Below, in pieces: positions 36,120 to 44,938 of a DNA stretch of 64,000 bases. The notes beneath the pieces were generated by a model. It was not told where the DNA came from. It did no database searches and was given only the letters and a program-made list of their open reading frames with translations. Numbering within the stretch: the first letter of the stretch is position 1; every line of letters begins with the position of its first letter. The position numbers were made by a program, and so were the translations under genes. Source of the DNA: Candidatus Dormiibacterota bacterium (GTDB lineage Bacteria; Acidobacteriota; Polarisedimenticolia; Gp22-AA2); assembly GCA_035635555.1 (NCBI GenBank), contig DASQAT010000035.1, positions 62,001 to 126,000 of the forward strand. The letters are read 5' to 3'.

Positions 36120-38407
36120 GCGCGCCCCCCGCCCGGGGGCGCGCCCGGCTCGCCGCCGTCCTCGCGGCCGGCCTGTTCGGGCCGGCGCACTTCGCCGTCG
36201 CCGGCGGTCCGCCGGCGGATCAGACGCAGGGGCCCCCGTCCCCTGCTGCGACTCCCCCGTCGCGCCCGAAGATAGGCCTCGCACTCTCCGGCGGCGGCGC
36301 GCGCGGCATCGCGCACATCGGCGTCCTCGAGGTCCTCGAGGAGCAGCGGATCCCGGTCGACGTCATCGCCGGCACGAGCATGGGGTCGATCATCGGCGGG
36401 CTGTACGCCGCGGGCATCAGGCCGAGCGACATCGAAGCGGAGATGCTGCGCCTCGACTGGAACGATCTGTTCAACGACAAGCCGCCGCGGCGCGACCTGT
36501 ATTACCGCCGGAAGGAGGACGTGACCGCGGACCTCATCGACCTGGAGGTCGGGCTGAAGGGCGGGAAGCTCGTCCTGCCGCGCGGACTGGTCTCCGGCCA
36601 GAAGATCAGCTTCGTCCTGGAGGCGATGGCGCTGCCCGCCGCCGCCATCCATGACTTCGACCGTCTGCCGATCCCGTTCCGGGCGGTCGCGACCGACATC
36701 GACCGGGGCCAGATGGTGGTCCTCGATCACGGCGACCTGGCGCAGGCGCTGCGGGCCAGCATGAGCATTCCCGGCGTCGTGGCGCCGATCGAGATCGAGG
36801 GCCGGCTCCTGGTGGACGGGGGCCTGGTGCGCAACCTTCCGGTGGACGTGGCGCGCGCCATGGGGGCCGACGTCGTCATCGCCGTGGACGTGAGCACGCC
36901 GCTCCGCGAGGCGGGCTCGATCCGCTCCCTGCCGGAGGTCACGGGCCAGGTGACCGGGATGCTGACCCGTCAGAACGTCGAGGAGCAGCTGCCGCACGCC
37001 GACATCAAGATCACGCCCGCGCTCGGGTCGCTGACTTCGAACGATTATGCCGAGGCCGGGCGGATCCTGGATCTGGGGGAGGCGGCGGCACGCGCGCACC
37101 TCGGCGAGCTGTCCCGCTACGCCCTCTCTCCGGAGGAGTTCGCCGCCCGTCTAGAGCGTCTGCACGCCCCGACGGGGGGGCCGCCCCGCATCGACGCCGT
37201 CCGCGTCGAGGGGGTGACGCGTGTCGATCACCGCATCATCGAGCGGCGCGTCCGCACGCGCCCCGGCGGCCCGCTCGATCTCGACGTCCTGAAGGCCGAC
37301 CTGGCGCGCCTGTACGAGCTTGGGGACTTCGAGACGATCGATTATGCGCTCGTCGGATCCGGCGACCGGACCGATCTCGTCCTCAGGGCGAGCGAGAAGT
37401 CGTGGGGGCCGGACTACCTCCGCTTCGGCGTCAACCTGCGCAACGACCTCGAGGGGAACACCGATTTCACGGTGGTGTCGCGCCTGACCGCCACCCGCCT
37501 CGATGCGCTGGGGGCCGAGTGGCGAAGCGACCTTCAATTCGGCGAGCTGCGCCGCCTGTCGAGCGAGTTCTACCAGCCGCTCGATTTCGGTGGCGTCTGG
37601 TTCGTCTCGCCCAGCATCGACTACGCCAGCAATGTCACCGATGTCTTCGACGGAGACGAGAAGTTCGCGGAGTACCGGACGGGCATCCTGTCGGGGGCCC
37701 TGGCCTTCGGCGCGCAGCTCGGAAAGTACGGCGAGGCCAAGGTCGGTCTCGCGCGCGGCCGGGCGCGCGCCCGTCCGAGCATCGGCGCATCGGATCTGCC
37801 CCGCTTCAACATCCCGATCGCGGCCTACGCCGGACGCCTGGTGATCGATCGCCTCGACAATCCATCCTTCCCCCACCAGGGCCGCTTCGGGGGGCTCGAC
37901 ATCTACCTGGCGCGCAGGAGCCTCGGCTCGGACGTTTCCTACGATCGCGTGTCCGGATCGATCGGGCAGGTCCTCAGCCGCAGGCGCAACACTGTCTTCA
38001 TGACGCTGGCGGGGGGCACCAACCTCGGCAGCGACATCCCCTTCTACGATCAGTTCCCCCTGGGAGGGCTGTTCTCACTCTCCGGCTTCAAGGAGGGCCA
38101 GCTGAACGGTCAGGTCTTCGGCGTGGCGCGCCTCGGCTATTACAGGCGCAACCGGAAGCTCTCCGGCATGATCGGCCGCGGCATCTACGCCGGCGGGTGG
38201 CTCGAGGCCGGGAACGCCTGGGCCTCGAGCCGGGAGGCCTCCTTCTCCGACCTGCACTACACCTCGACGCTCGTCCTGGGGATGGACAGCTTCTTCGGTC
38301 CTCTGTACCTGGCGTACGGCCACGCCGACGGCGGGCGTGACGCCTTCTATCTGTCGATGGGCCGCTCGATCGGCGGGCCGAGGCAGTACGGGTTCAGCCA
38401 CTACTGA
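36116..38407 (+). CDS. Patatin-like phospholipase fused to POTRA and BamA-like outer-membrane barrel (PlpD-like)
   Basis: A protein of 763 residues starting with TTG at 36116, which overlaps the HtrA stop. After a signal peptide, residues about 50-240 are a patatin domain: 'LALSGGGARGIAHIGVL' (oxyanion loop), G-T-S-M-G nucleophile elbow, and 'VDGGLVRNLP' with the Asp of the dyad. A POTRA-like domain follows (about 360-430, 'RIDAVRVEGVTRVDHRIIERRVRTRPGGPLDLDVLKADLARLYELGDFETIDY'). The C-terminal half is a beta-barrel with Omp85-like 'GGLFSLSGFKEGQLNGQ'. This order matches type Vd autotransporters, which display or release a lipase. Coupling to HtrA suggests an envelope-maturation link. Confidence 0.9.
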   Translation: MSAPPARGRARLAAVLAAGLFGPAHFAVAGGPPADQTQGPPSPAATPPSRPKIGLALSGGGARGIAHIGVLEVLEEQRIPVDVIAGTSMGSIIGGLYAAGIRPSDIEAEMLRLDWNDLFNDKPPRRDLYYRRKEDVTADLIDLEVGLKGGKLVLPRGLVSGQKISFVLEAMALPAAAIHDFDRLPIPFRAVATDIDRGQMVVLDHGDLAQALRASMSIPGVVAPIEIEGRLLVDGGLVRNLPVDVARAMGADVVIAVDVSTPLREAGSIRSLPEVTGQVTGMLTRQNVEEQLPHADIKITPALGSLTSNDYAEAGRILDLGEAAARAHLGELSRYALSPEEFAARLERLHAPTGGPPRIDAVRVEGVTRVDHRIIERRVRTRPGGPLDLDVLKADLARLYELGDFETIDYALVGSGDRTDLVLRASEKSWGPDYLRFGVNLRNDLEGNTDFTVVSRLTATRLDALGAEWRSDLQFGELRRLSSEFYQPLDFGGVWFVSPSIDYASNVTDVFDGDEKFAEYRTGILSGALAFGAQLGKYGEAKVGLARGRARARPSIGASDLPRFNIPIAAYAGRLVIDRLDNPSFPHQGRFGGLDIYLARRSLGSDVSYDRVSGSIGQVLSRRRNTVFMTLAGGTNLGSDIPFYDQFPLGGLFSLSGFKEGQLNGQVFGVARLGYYRRNRKLSGMIGRGIYAGGWLEAGNAWASSREASFSDLHYTSTLVLGMDSFFGPLYLAYGHADGGRDAFYLSMGRSIGGPRQYGFSHY

Positions 38408-38471
38408 GCCGAGGGCGGCGCCCTGCGCCCCTTCGTCACCCTGCTGATGGTCCCCGTCCTCACGGGCCCCG

Positions 38472-39335
38472 TCACTCCTTCACGAACGTGCCGCGCCTCA
38501 GGTCCTCCAGCGCCTGCTCGATCTCGGCTCGCGTGTTCATGACGAACGGGCCGTAGCGGGCGATCGGCTCGTTGAGCGGCTTGCCGGAGACGAGCAGGAA
38601 GCGCGCCGGCTCGGTGCCGGTCGTGACGCGAACTTCGTCGCCGTCGTCCAGGACCACGAGACGCGGCTCGTGGACCGTGATCGTCTCGTCGCCTGGGCCG
38701 GGGAAGGTCGCGGTCCCCTGGAACACGTAGGCAAACGCCGTGTGCCCCGGCTCGATCCGCTCGCGGTAGGTGCTCTTGGGCGGGACGAGGACATCGAGAT
38801 AGGTCGGATCGGCGGCGATGTCGGTCACGGCTCCGCGCGTGTCGCCCGCCATGCCGGCGACCACCCTGACCCGTGCGCCGTCCCGTGTCTCGATCTCGGG
38901 GATGCGGTCCGACCGCACGTCCTGGTAGCGCGGTCTCGTCATCTTGACCCTGGCCGGAAGGTTGACCCAGAGCTGGAAGCCGGCGATCCCCTCCGGGCGG
39001 ACCTGTGGCATCTCCTCGTGCATGATGCCGCGCCCGGAAGTCATCCACTGGATGTCCCCGGCGCCGATGCTGCCGGCGTTCCCGAGGGTGTCCTTGTGGC
39101 GCACCGCCCCCGACAGCATGTACGTGACGGTTTCGATCCCTCTGTGCGGATGCAGCGGAAACCCCGCTTCATAGTCCCTCGTGTCGTGCGACCCGAAGTC
39201 ATCGAAGAGCAGGAACGGGTCGAGGTAGTTGACCTCTCTCGTCGCGATGCTCCGCTTCAGCCGCACTCCCGCCCCTTCGAGCACCTGCTGCGGTTCGATG
39301 ATCGACCGCACGCGTCTCGTCCCGGTCGCTTTCAT
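38472..39335 (-). CDS. Pirin family bicupin protein
   Basis: A protein of 287 residues. 'DPFLLFDDFGSHDTRDYEAGFPLHPHRGIETVTYMLSGAVRHKDTLGNAGSIGAGDIQWMTSGRGIMHEEMPQ' is the pirin signature, with the His-x-His and Glu metal ligands. A C-terminal cupin follows ('EPRLVVLDDGDEVRV', 'RFLLVSGKPLNEPIARYGPFVMNTRAEIEQALEDLRRGTF'). Relatives are metal-dependent quercetin-2,3-dioxygenase-like or redox-sensing proteins; the real substrate is unknown. The gene stands alone, convergent with the patatin gene. A second pirin-type gene (YhhW type) is at 42541. Confidence 0.92.
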   Translation of the reverse strand: MKATGTRRVRSIIEPQQVLEGAGVRLKRSIATREVNYLDPFLLFDDFGSHDTRDYEAGFPLHPHRGIETVTYMLSGAVRHKDTLGNAGSIGAGDIQWMTSGRGIMHEEMPQVRPEGIAGFQLWVNLPARVKMTRPRYQDVRSDRIPEIETRDGARVRVVAGMAGDTRGAVTDIAADPTYLDVLVPPKSTYRERIEPGHTAFAYVFQGTATFPGPGDETITVHEPRLVVLDDGDEVRVTTGTEPARFLLVSGKPLNEPIARYGPFVMNTRAEIEQALEDLRRGTFVKE

Positions 39336-39537
39336 TTTCGTCTCCTCCTCGGCCCCGCCGCGAAATCGTGTCGGAATGGGACGCTAATGACGGTGCGCGC
39401 CGCCTTCAGGATTCACGCACCCGGCGCGGAAAATTCCCCGTCCGTCGAACTCGCGCGTCCCTGCGATATGCCCCGCCGCATGCTGCCGATATCTGCTTGA
39501 CAATCCACAGTTTTAAGGTATCTACAACATTCGCATC

Positions 39538-42105
39538 GTGAAAATTGCCCTGCTCCACCGACTCTCGACTCGATTGGGGTCAAGGCGCCGCTCGATGGAA
39601 CACTGGGGGCATCCGAGGGCCCGTCCGGGGTCGAACGCAGCGCTGTCGCTGCTCCTTTTCATCCTGGCCGCCTCCCCTGCCTCCGCCCAGTCGTCCCTGA
39701 AATCGCGCCGGGACATCGGAACCGGCAACCATCCGGTCGGGGCAATTGCCATCGATTTCGACGGTGACGGGCTGCTCGACATCGTCAGCGTCGACCAGCT
39801 GGACGACTCGCTCGGTCTGGTGAAGGGGTTCGGCGACGGCACCTTCCGCCGCGTGAAGAGCCTGGCGGTCGGCTCGCTTCCGTCGGCCGTGGCGTTCACG
39901 GACACCAACGGCGACGGTCTTCCGGATCTGATCACCGCGAACCTGCGCACCCAGGAGGTCACCGTCAACCTGAACGACGGTCACGGCGGCTACGGTGCGA
40001 AGATCAGCAGCCAGGTCCTCGGGACCACCATGTCCGGCATGGCCGTCGGCGACTGGAACGGCGACGGCAAGATCGACGTCGCCGTGATCGCCGCCTCCCT
40101 GAATACGCTGGTCACGATGACCGGTGACGGGGCGGGACACTTCGGCACCCCTGTTCAGTATACCGTCGGGACTTACCCGAAGCAGGTGATCACGGCCGAC
40201 TTCAACAAGGACGGCAAGGCCGATCTGGCTGTGGTCAACAGCACCTCCGCATCGATCCAGATCTGGGGCGGCGACGGGACCGGACAGTTCACGCTCACGA
40301 CCACGCTCGCCACCGGCACCGGCACACAGCCCCAGGGGCTGTCCGCCGGCGATCCGGACAATGACGGCGACGCGGACCTCGTCGTCTGCGACTACGGCAC
40401 CGACAAGGTCGCGGTGTACCTCAACAACGGCAGCGGCGGCTTCGGGAGCCCGACGCTGCTGTCGCCCGGCTTCGGGCCGCGGGCGACGGTCCTCGCGGAC
40501 GTCAACAAGGATGGCAAGCCGGATCTCTTCGTGACCCTCTCCAAGGTGAGCGGCGTCGGTCAGGCGGCGACCCTGCTCGGCAACGGCGCGGGCGGGTTCG
40601 GGGCGCCGTCCCTCGTCAACACCGGTCCGGTCCCGAACACCGCGACACTTGGCGATTTCAACCAGGACGACAATCTCGACCTGGTCACGGTCAACCTGAC
40701 CGGGAACACGCTGTCGATCCTGCTGAACACCGGCTCGGGAGCGTTCATCCTCGGGAGCAAGGTGGCTCTGGCGAGCGGCGCCTACCCGCAGGGGGTCGTC
40801 GCCGCCGATCTGAACAGGGACGGCAGGCCCGACCTGGCTTCCGCCAACCAGGCGCCGGGCAACGTCAGCATCGTGTACGGCGACGGGGCGGGGGGCTTCT
40901 CGGCGCCTGGATCTCCGGTCGGCACAGGCACGACTCCGTCGGCCATCGTGGCCGCCGACTACAATCACGACGGCAACGTCGACCTGGTCACGGCCAACAA
41001 CGGCACCGACAACATGACTTACCTCCAGGGAAACGGCACTTCATTCGCCAATTACAACTTCTCGACCGGCTGCACGGGCCCGGTCTCGATCGCGACGGGC
41101 GACATCTCCGGTGATCTTCTATCCGACCTCGCCGTGGTCTGCGAGGGAACGAGCCAGTTGTGCACGAGGCGCGGAACCGGAGCGAGCGGCAACGGCGCCT
41201 TCGGCGCGTCGGTCTGCACGACCCTGGGCGGGATCCCGACCGACCTGACCCTCGGAAATTTCAACGGAGACGCCTTCGCCGACGCGGCCATCAGCTTCAG
41301 CGCCCTGGGCTCGGTTTCGGTCGCCCTGTCGAACGGCGCGGGAGGCGTGAGCGGCACCCCCGTCTCCGTCCCCGTCGGCCTGCAGCCCTCCGGGATGGCC
41401 AGCGGCGACGTCACCGGTGACGGTATTGCGGACATCGTGGTCACCAACAGCGGCTCCAACTCGATCACCGTCCTGCCGGGCGGTGCCGGCGGAGCGCCCA
41501 TCGAAAGCCCGGCCGGGCTCTCCCCCACCGCGCTGGTCCTGGCGGATTTCAACATGGACGGCAAGGTCGACGCCGCGGTCGCCAATACCGACGACAACAA
41601 CGTGTCGCTCCTCCTGGGAGACGGCACGGGCCGCTTCGTGAGCGCCGGCTACTTCGGGACGCGGGATCTGCCGGTGGCGCTGGGGGCCGGCGACTTCAAC
41701 GGCGACGGCAAGCCGGACCTGGCGGTCGCCGACAGCTTCTCCGACTCGCTGACCATCCTCCTGAACCAGTCGATGGCGGGCGACCCGCTGCAGTGGGTGT
41801 CGATGTTCGGGGGGGAGCGAAACGTGTTCCGCTGGGGAATGGTCCCGGGCGCCGTCTACGATGTGATCCGCGGCAGCGTCAAGTCGATCGTCGCTCAATC
41901 GAACCCTATCGATCTCGGCCCGGTCATCTGCGTCGCGAACGACATCACCGAGACCGACACGACCAGTTACCCCGACAGCGTCAATCCGGCGTTCGGTCAG
42001 GCGTTCTTCTATCTCGTCCGGTCGGTCGTCGGCGGTGTTCCCGGGATCTACACGGTGGCGAGCAACGGCAAGGTCGGCGTCCCCTCCTCCGGCGACTGCA
42101 ACTGA
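39538..42105 (+). CDS. Secreted FG-GAP/VCBS repeat protein
   Basis: A protein of 855 residues from GTG 39538 (or 836 from ATG 39595, which gives a better signal peptide 'SLLLFILAASPASAQ'). From about residue 60 to 745 there are roughly a dozen FG-GAP repeats, each with a calcium-type loop such as 'DFDGDGLLDI', 'DTNGDGLPDL', 'DFNKDGKADL' and 'DFNGDGKPDLAV'. They form one or two seven-bladed integrin-alpha-like propellers. The last 100 residues are the shared Cys-containing module ending 'FFYLVRSVVGG...GDCN'. It is likely a surface adhesin or binding protein. TTGACA at 39497-39502 may be its -35 box. Confidence 0.88.
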   Translation: MKIALLHRLSTRLGSRRRSMEHWGHPRARPGSNAALSLLLFILAASPASAQSSLKSRRDIGTGNHPVGAIAIDFDGDGLLDIVSVDQLDDSLGLVKGFGDGTFRRVKSLAVGSLPSAVAFTDTNGDGLPDLITANLRTQEVTVNLNDGHGGYGAKISSQVLGTTMSGMAVGDWNGDGKIDVAVIAASLNTLVTMTGDGAGHFGTPVQYTVGTYPKQVITADFNKDGKADLAVVNSTSASIQIWGGDGTGQFTLTTTLATGTGTQPQGLSAGDPDNDGDADLVVCDYGTDKVAVYLNNGSGGFGSPTLLSPGFGPRATVLADVNKDGKPDLFVTLSKVSGVGQAATLLGNGAGGFGAPSLVNTGPVPNTATLGDFNQDDNLDLVTVNLTGNTLSILLNTGSGAFILGSKVALASGAYPQGVVAADLNRDGRPDLASANQAPGNVSIVYGDGAGGFSAPGSPVGTGTTPSAIVAADYNHDGNVDLVTANNGTDNMTYLQGNGTSFANYNFSTGCTGPVSIATGDISGDLLSDLAVVCEGTSQLCTRRGTGASGNGAFGASVCTTLGGIPTDLTLGNFNGDAFADAAISFSALGSVSVALSNGAGGVSGTPVSVPVGLQPSGMASGDVTGDGIADIVVTNSGSNSITVLPGGAGGAPIESPAGLSPTALVLADFNMDGKVDAAVANTDDNNVSLLLGDGTGRFVSAGYFGTRDLPVALGAGDFNGDGKPDLAVADSFSDSLTILLNQSMAGDPLQWVSMFGGERNVFRWGMVPGAVYDVIRGSVKSIVAQSNPIDLGPVICVANDITETDTTSYPDSVNPAFGQAFFYLVRSVVGGVPGIYTVASNGKVGVPSSGDCN

Positions 42106-42208
42106 ACCCGCTCTTCTCCCCGACACCCCTCCCTGCCTTTTCCCGTATCATGAATCCCAAGGTCGTGCAGCGGCATCGAAAAGTTGCGCGGCAAGGGAGG
42201 CATCTTCC

Positions 42209-42544
42209 ATGGACTTCGAAGTGACGCGTGACGAGCTGAAGAACAAGATGGATCGCAAGGAGCGATTCTTTCTGGTCGAGTCCCAGTCGCCCATGATGTT
42301 CGAGGACGCGCACCTTCCCGGCGCGGTCAACATCCCGCCCGACCGGGTGGCGGCCCTGGCCCCCGCGGTCCTTCCCGAGAAGGACGCCGAGATCATCGTC
42401 TACTGCTCGGGACCCACCTGACACTCGTCTCTGAACGTCGCCCGGGAGCTGGCGGCGCTGGGGTACACGAACGTGAGACATTACGGCGGCGGAAAGCAGG
42501 AGTGGGCCGAGGCCGGGCTGTCGTTCGAGGGGAGGTCGGCTTGA
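42209..42544 (+). CDS. Rhodanese-like protein, predicted selenoprotein (UGA at codon 71)
   Basis: From ATG 42209 (GGGAGG at 42195-42200) the frame reads a rhodanese domain: 'FFLVESQSPMMFEDAHLPGAVNIPPDRV', then 'EIIVYCSGPT', TGA at 42419-42421, then 'HSSLNVARELAALGYTNVRHYGGGKQEWAEAG', stopping at TGA 42544 after 111 residues. The sequence after codon 71 is the mandatory last third of the rhodanese fold, with the typical G-G-x-x-x-W. The active-site loop is therefore C66-S-G-P-T-U71, where relatives have C-x-x-x-x-C. It is a small cytosolic sulfur or selenium transferase or redox protein. It heads an operon with pirin (TTGA overlap) and DedA-rhodanese. Confidence 0.82.
42436..42457 (+). promoter_or_regulatory. 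Predicted bacterial SECIS hairpin of the rhodanese gene
   Basis: CGUCGCC (42436-42442) pairs with GGCGGCG (42451-42457) over 7 bp, including one G-U pair. The loop CGGGAGCU starts at +22 from the UGA, with G at its second to fourth positions. The stem position and loop start equal those of the other two TGA genes. Confidence 0.65.
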
Positions 42545-43290
42545 TCGCGATCCGGGCGCACGACCAGCGGGGCGGCACGAAGTTCGACTGGTTGGACAGC
42601 AGTCACACCTTCTCGTTCGGCGATTACGGCGACGCCGATCACATGGGGTTCCGGACGCTGCGCGTGATCAACGACGACTATGTCGAGCCGGGACGGGGTT
42701 TCTCGCCCCACTCCCATCGCGACATGGAGATCATCTCCCTGGTCCTGGACGGGGCGCTCGAGCACAAGGACAGCACCGGGACGTCGTCGGTCATCCGGCC
42801 CGGCGACGTGCAGCGGATGAGCGCCGGGACCGGCATCACGCACAGCGAGTGGAACCACTCGAAGACCGAGGAGGTCCACTTCCTGCAGATCTGGATCATT
42901 CCGGACACGCGCGGCCTGTCGCCGGGGTACGAGCAGAAGAGCATCCCGGAGGAGAGCCGGCGCGGCCGCCTTGTCCTCCTGGCGTCGCGCGACGGGCGGG
43001 ACGGCTCGGTCAGCCTGCACCAGGACGTGGCGCTCTTCGGGACCCGGCTCGCCCCGGGGCAGACCGCCGTCCACGCGCTCGGGCCGGGGCGCCAGGCGTG
43101 GGTGCATCTGGCGCGCGGAGCGGGCATGCTCAATGGCCGGCCGCTGGTCGCCGGGGACGGTGCCGCCGTGAGCGACGAGACCAGACTGACGATCGCGGGC
43201 GCGGAGCCGCCGAAATCCGGGGCCATCGGGAGGCACGCCGAGGCCGCCGCGTACCCTTACGCCGACGTCCTGGTGTTTGATCTGGCTTGA
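42541..43290 (+). CDS. Pirin-like bicupin (YhhW type)
   Basis: A protein of 249 residues starting with TTG at 42541, inside the TTGA overlap with the rhodanese stop and behind GGGGAGG. 'RGGTKFDWLDSSHTFSFGDYGDADHMGFRTLRVINDDYVEPGRGFSPHSHRDMEIISLVLDGALEHKDSTG' is diagnostic for YhhW-like quercetinase/pirin proteins. H-S-H and the following Glu are metal ligands. A second cupin forms the C-terminal half. The metabolic role is unknown. Its position between two rhodanese selenoprotein genes suggests a function in redox or sulfur-stress response. Confidence 0.93.
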   Translation: MIAIRAHDQRGGTKFDWLDSSHTFSFGDYGDADHMGFRTLRVINDDYVEPGRGFSPHSHRDMEIISLVLDGALEHKDSTGTSSVIRPGDVQRMSAGTGITHSEWNHSKTEEVHFLQIWIIPDTRGLSPGYEQKSIPEESRRGRLVLLASRDGRDGSVSLHQDVALFGTRLAPGQTAVHALGPGRQAWVHLARGAGMLNGRPLVAGDGAAVSDETRLTIAGAEPPKSGAIGRHAEAAAYPYADVLVFDLA

Positions 43291-44273
43291 GCGAGACCCT
43301 CGATTTCATCCTGCGCCACGGCTACTCGGTCCTGTTCGCGTGGATGGCGGCGGAGCAGCTCGGCCTGCCCATCCCGGCAATCCCTCTGCTTCTCGCCGCC
43401 GGTGCCCTGGCCGGATCGCAGCGCCTGAGCCTCTCCCTCATCCTCCTGGTGTCGGTCGTGGCCTCGCTTCTGGCTGACACGCTGTGGTACGAGCTCGGCC
43501 GGCGGCGCGGCGTGCCGGTTCTCAATTTCCTGTGTCGCATCTCTCTCGAGCCGGATTCGTGCGTGCGCAAGACCGAGCAGATGTTCGGGCGCTACGGAGT
43601 CCGATCGCTCGTCGTGGCGAAGTTCATCCCGGGCCTGAGCACGGCGGCGCCCCCGCTCGCCGGGATCTTCGGCATGCGCCTCCCCCGGTTCCTGCTGTTC
43701 GCCGGCGTGGGAGCCCTTCTGTATGCCGGGACCTTCGCCGGAATCGGCTATCTGTTCAGCGCGCAGCTCGAGAGGATGGCCGGGATGGCGCTCCGCCTCG
43801 GAGAGTGGGCGATCCTCCTCATCGGCGGTGCGCTCGCCGCGTACGTCCTGACGAAATTCTGGCAGAGGCGGCGCTTCCTGCGCGTCCTGCGGGTCGCCCG
43901 GATCACGCCCGAGGAACTGAAGGAGCGGCTCGACCGCGGCGAGGAGATCGTCATCGTCGACCTTCGCCACGCCCTCGACGTCGACTCCGAGCCGCACCAC
44001 ATCCCCGGCGCGCTCCACCTGTCGCCCGATGATCTCGACGCGCGGCACATGGAAATCCCGCGCGACCGCGACATCGTCCTCTACTGCACCTGACCGAACG
44101 AGGCGACGAGCGCCCGGGCGGCGCTCCTCCTGCACCGGCACGGCATCAAGCGCGTCCGGCCGCTCCTGGGCGGCCTGGACGCCTGGCGCGCGAGACACTA
44201 CCCGCTGCAGCCGCGCGTGCGGCCGGCGGCGACGGCGGGCGAATCGGCTCAGGCCTTCTCGGGTGACGGATAG
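43287..44273 (+). CDS. DedA-family membrane protein fused to rhodanese, predicted selenoprotein (UGA at codon 269)
   Basis: TTG start at 43287 in a TTGA overlap with the pirin stop; 328 residues if TGA 44091-44093 is read through. Residues 1-200 are DedA-like with about five membrane segments: 'LFAWMAAEQLGLPIPAIPLLLAAGALAG', 'VVASLLADTLWYELGRRRG' and 'VAKFIPGLSTAAPPLAG'. Residues 210-312 are a rhodanese domain: 'VIVDLRHALDVDSEPHHIPGALHL', 'DIVLYCT', UGA, 'PNEATSARAALLLHRHGIKRVRPLLGGLDAW'. The common form of this fusion has Y-C-x-C-P-N-E-A-T, so U269 replaces the second Cys. Stopping at the TGA would delete the end of the domain. The tail overlaps the convergent response regulator by 25 bp. 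Confidence 0.85.
44108..44126 (+). promoter_or_regulatory. Predicted bacterial SECIS hairpin of the DedA-rhodanese gene
   Basis: GAGCGCC (44108-44114) and GGCGCUC (44120-44126) pair perfectly over 7 bp around the loop CGGGC, which begins at +22 after the UGA. The geometry is identical to the other two candidate elements. Confidence 0.72.
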
Positions 44274-44938
44274 AGGGCGTACCCCAGCCCGCTGACGGTG
44301 ACGAGGTAGCGCGGCGCGGACGGATCGTCCTCGATCTTCCGGCGCAGGCGGTGGACCAGCTGCTTCAGCAGCTGGCGGTCCCCCATCCCGCGGTAGCCCC
44401 AGACGTGCGACGTCAGTCTCTCGAGCGGCAGCGTGTGGCCGCCGTTGGCCAGAAGGAACTGCAGGAGGCGCGCCTCGAGGTTGGTCAGCCGCAGCGGCGC
44501 ACCGCCGCGCACCCGCACAGACTGGGTCTCGAGGTCGAGGACGAGATCGCCGGACGAAAGCGGCGCGGGCTTGTCGACTCCCGCGCGGCGCAGCAGGGCC
44601 CGCACCCGCGCCAGCAGCGTGCGCGGGCTGAACGGCTTGGCCAGGTAATCGTCGGCGCCGAGGTCGAGCCCCTGCACCTGGTCCTCCTCGGCCGAGCGGA
44701 CCGTGAGCATCATGACCGGGGTCGTGGCCGAGGCGGCGCGGATCCGTTTCAGGACTTCGAAGCCGTTCAGGCGCGGCATGTTCACGTCGAGCACCACCAG
44801 GTCGGGGCGCTCGCTTTCGAAAGCGGCGGCACCCGACGGACCGTCCTGCGCCTCGAGGACCATGTAGCCGGCCTGGCGCAGAGCGAAGGCGATGAGCCGC
44901 AGAAGCTCCAGGTCGTCGTCGACCACGAGGACCTTCAT
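44249..44938 (-). CDS. OmpR/PhoB-type response regulator
   Basis: A protein of 229 residues. The receiver domain has 'VLVVDDDLELLRLI', phospho-acceptor Asp in 'DLVVLDVNMPRLNG', 'MMLTVRSAEED' and Lys in 'YLAKPF'. The DNA-binding winged helix ('LRLTNLEARLLQFLLANGGHTLPLERLTSHVWG...QLLKQLVHRLRRKIEDDPSAPRYLVTVSGLGYALYP') is of OmpR type. Its start overlaps the kinase stop (ATGA), so it is the cognate regulator. It ends the six-gene minus-strand operon that begins with the sulfate transporter ATPase and is likely to control it. Its 3' end overlaps the DedA-rhodanese gene tail to tail. Confidence 0.94.
   Translation of the reverse strand: MKVLVVDDDLELLRLIAFALRQAGYMVLEAQDGPSGAAAFESERPDLVVLDVNMPRLNGFEVLKRIRAASATTPVMMLTVRSAEEDQVQGLDLGADDYLAKPFSPRTLLARVRALLRRAGVDKPAPLSSGDLVLDLETQSVRVRGGAPLRLTNLEARLLQFLLANGGHTLPLERLTSHVWGYRGMGDRQLLKQLVHRLRRKIEDDPSAPRYLVTVSGLGYALYPSPEKA

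Noticed and set aside
42419-42421. TGA as a genuine stop or a nonsense mutation making the rhodanese a pseudogene
   Set aside because: Intact family sequence follows, the downstream gene is coupled to the later stop by overlap, and the hairpin geometry matches two other genes. A pseudogene cannot be fully excluded without the Sec machinery.
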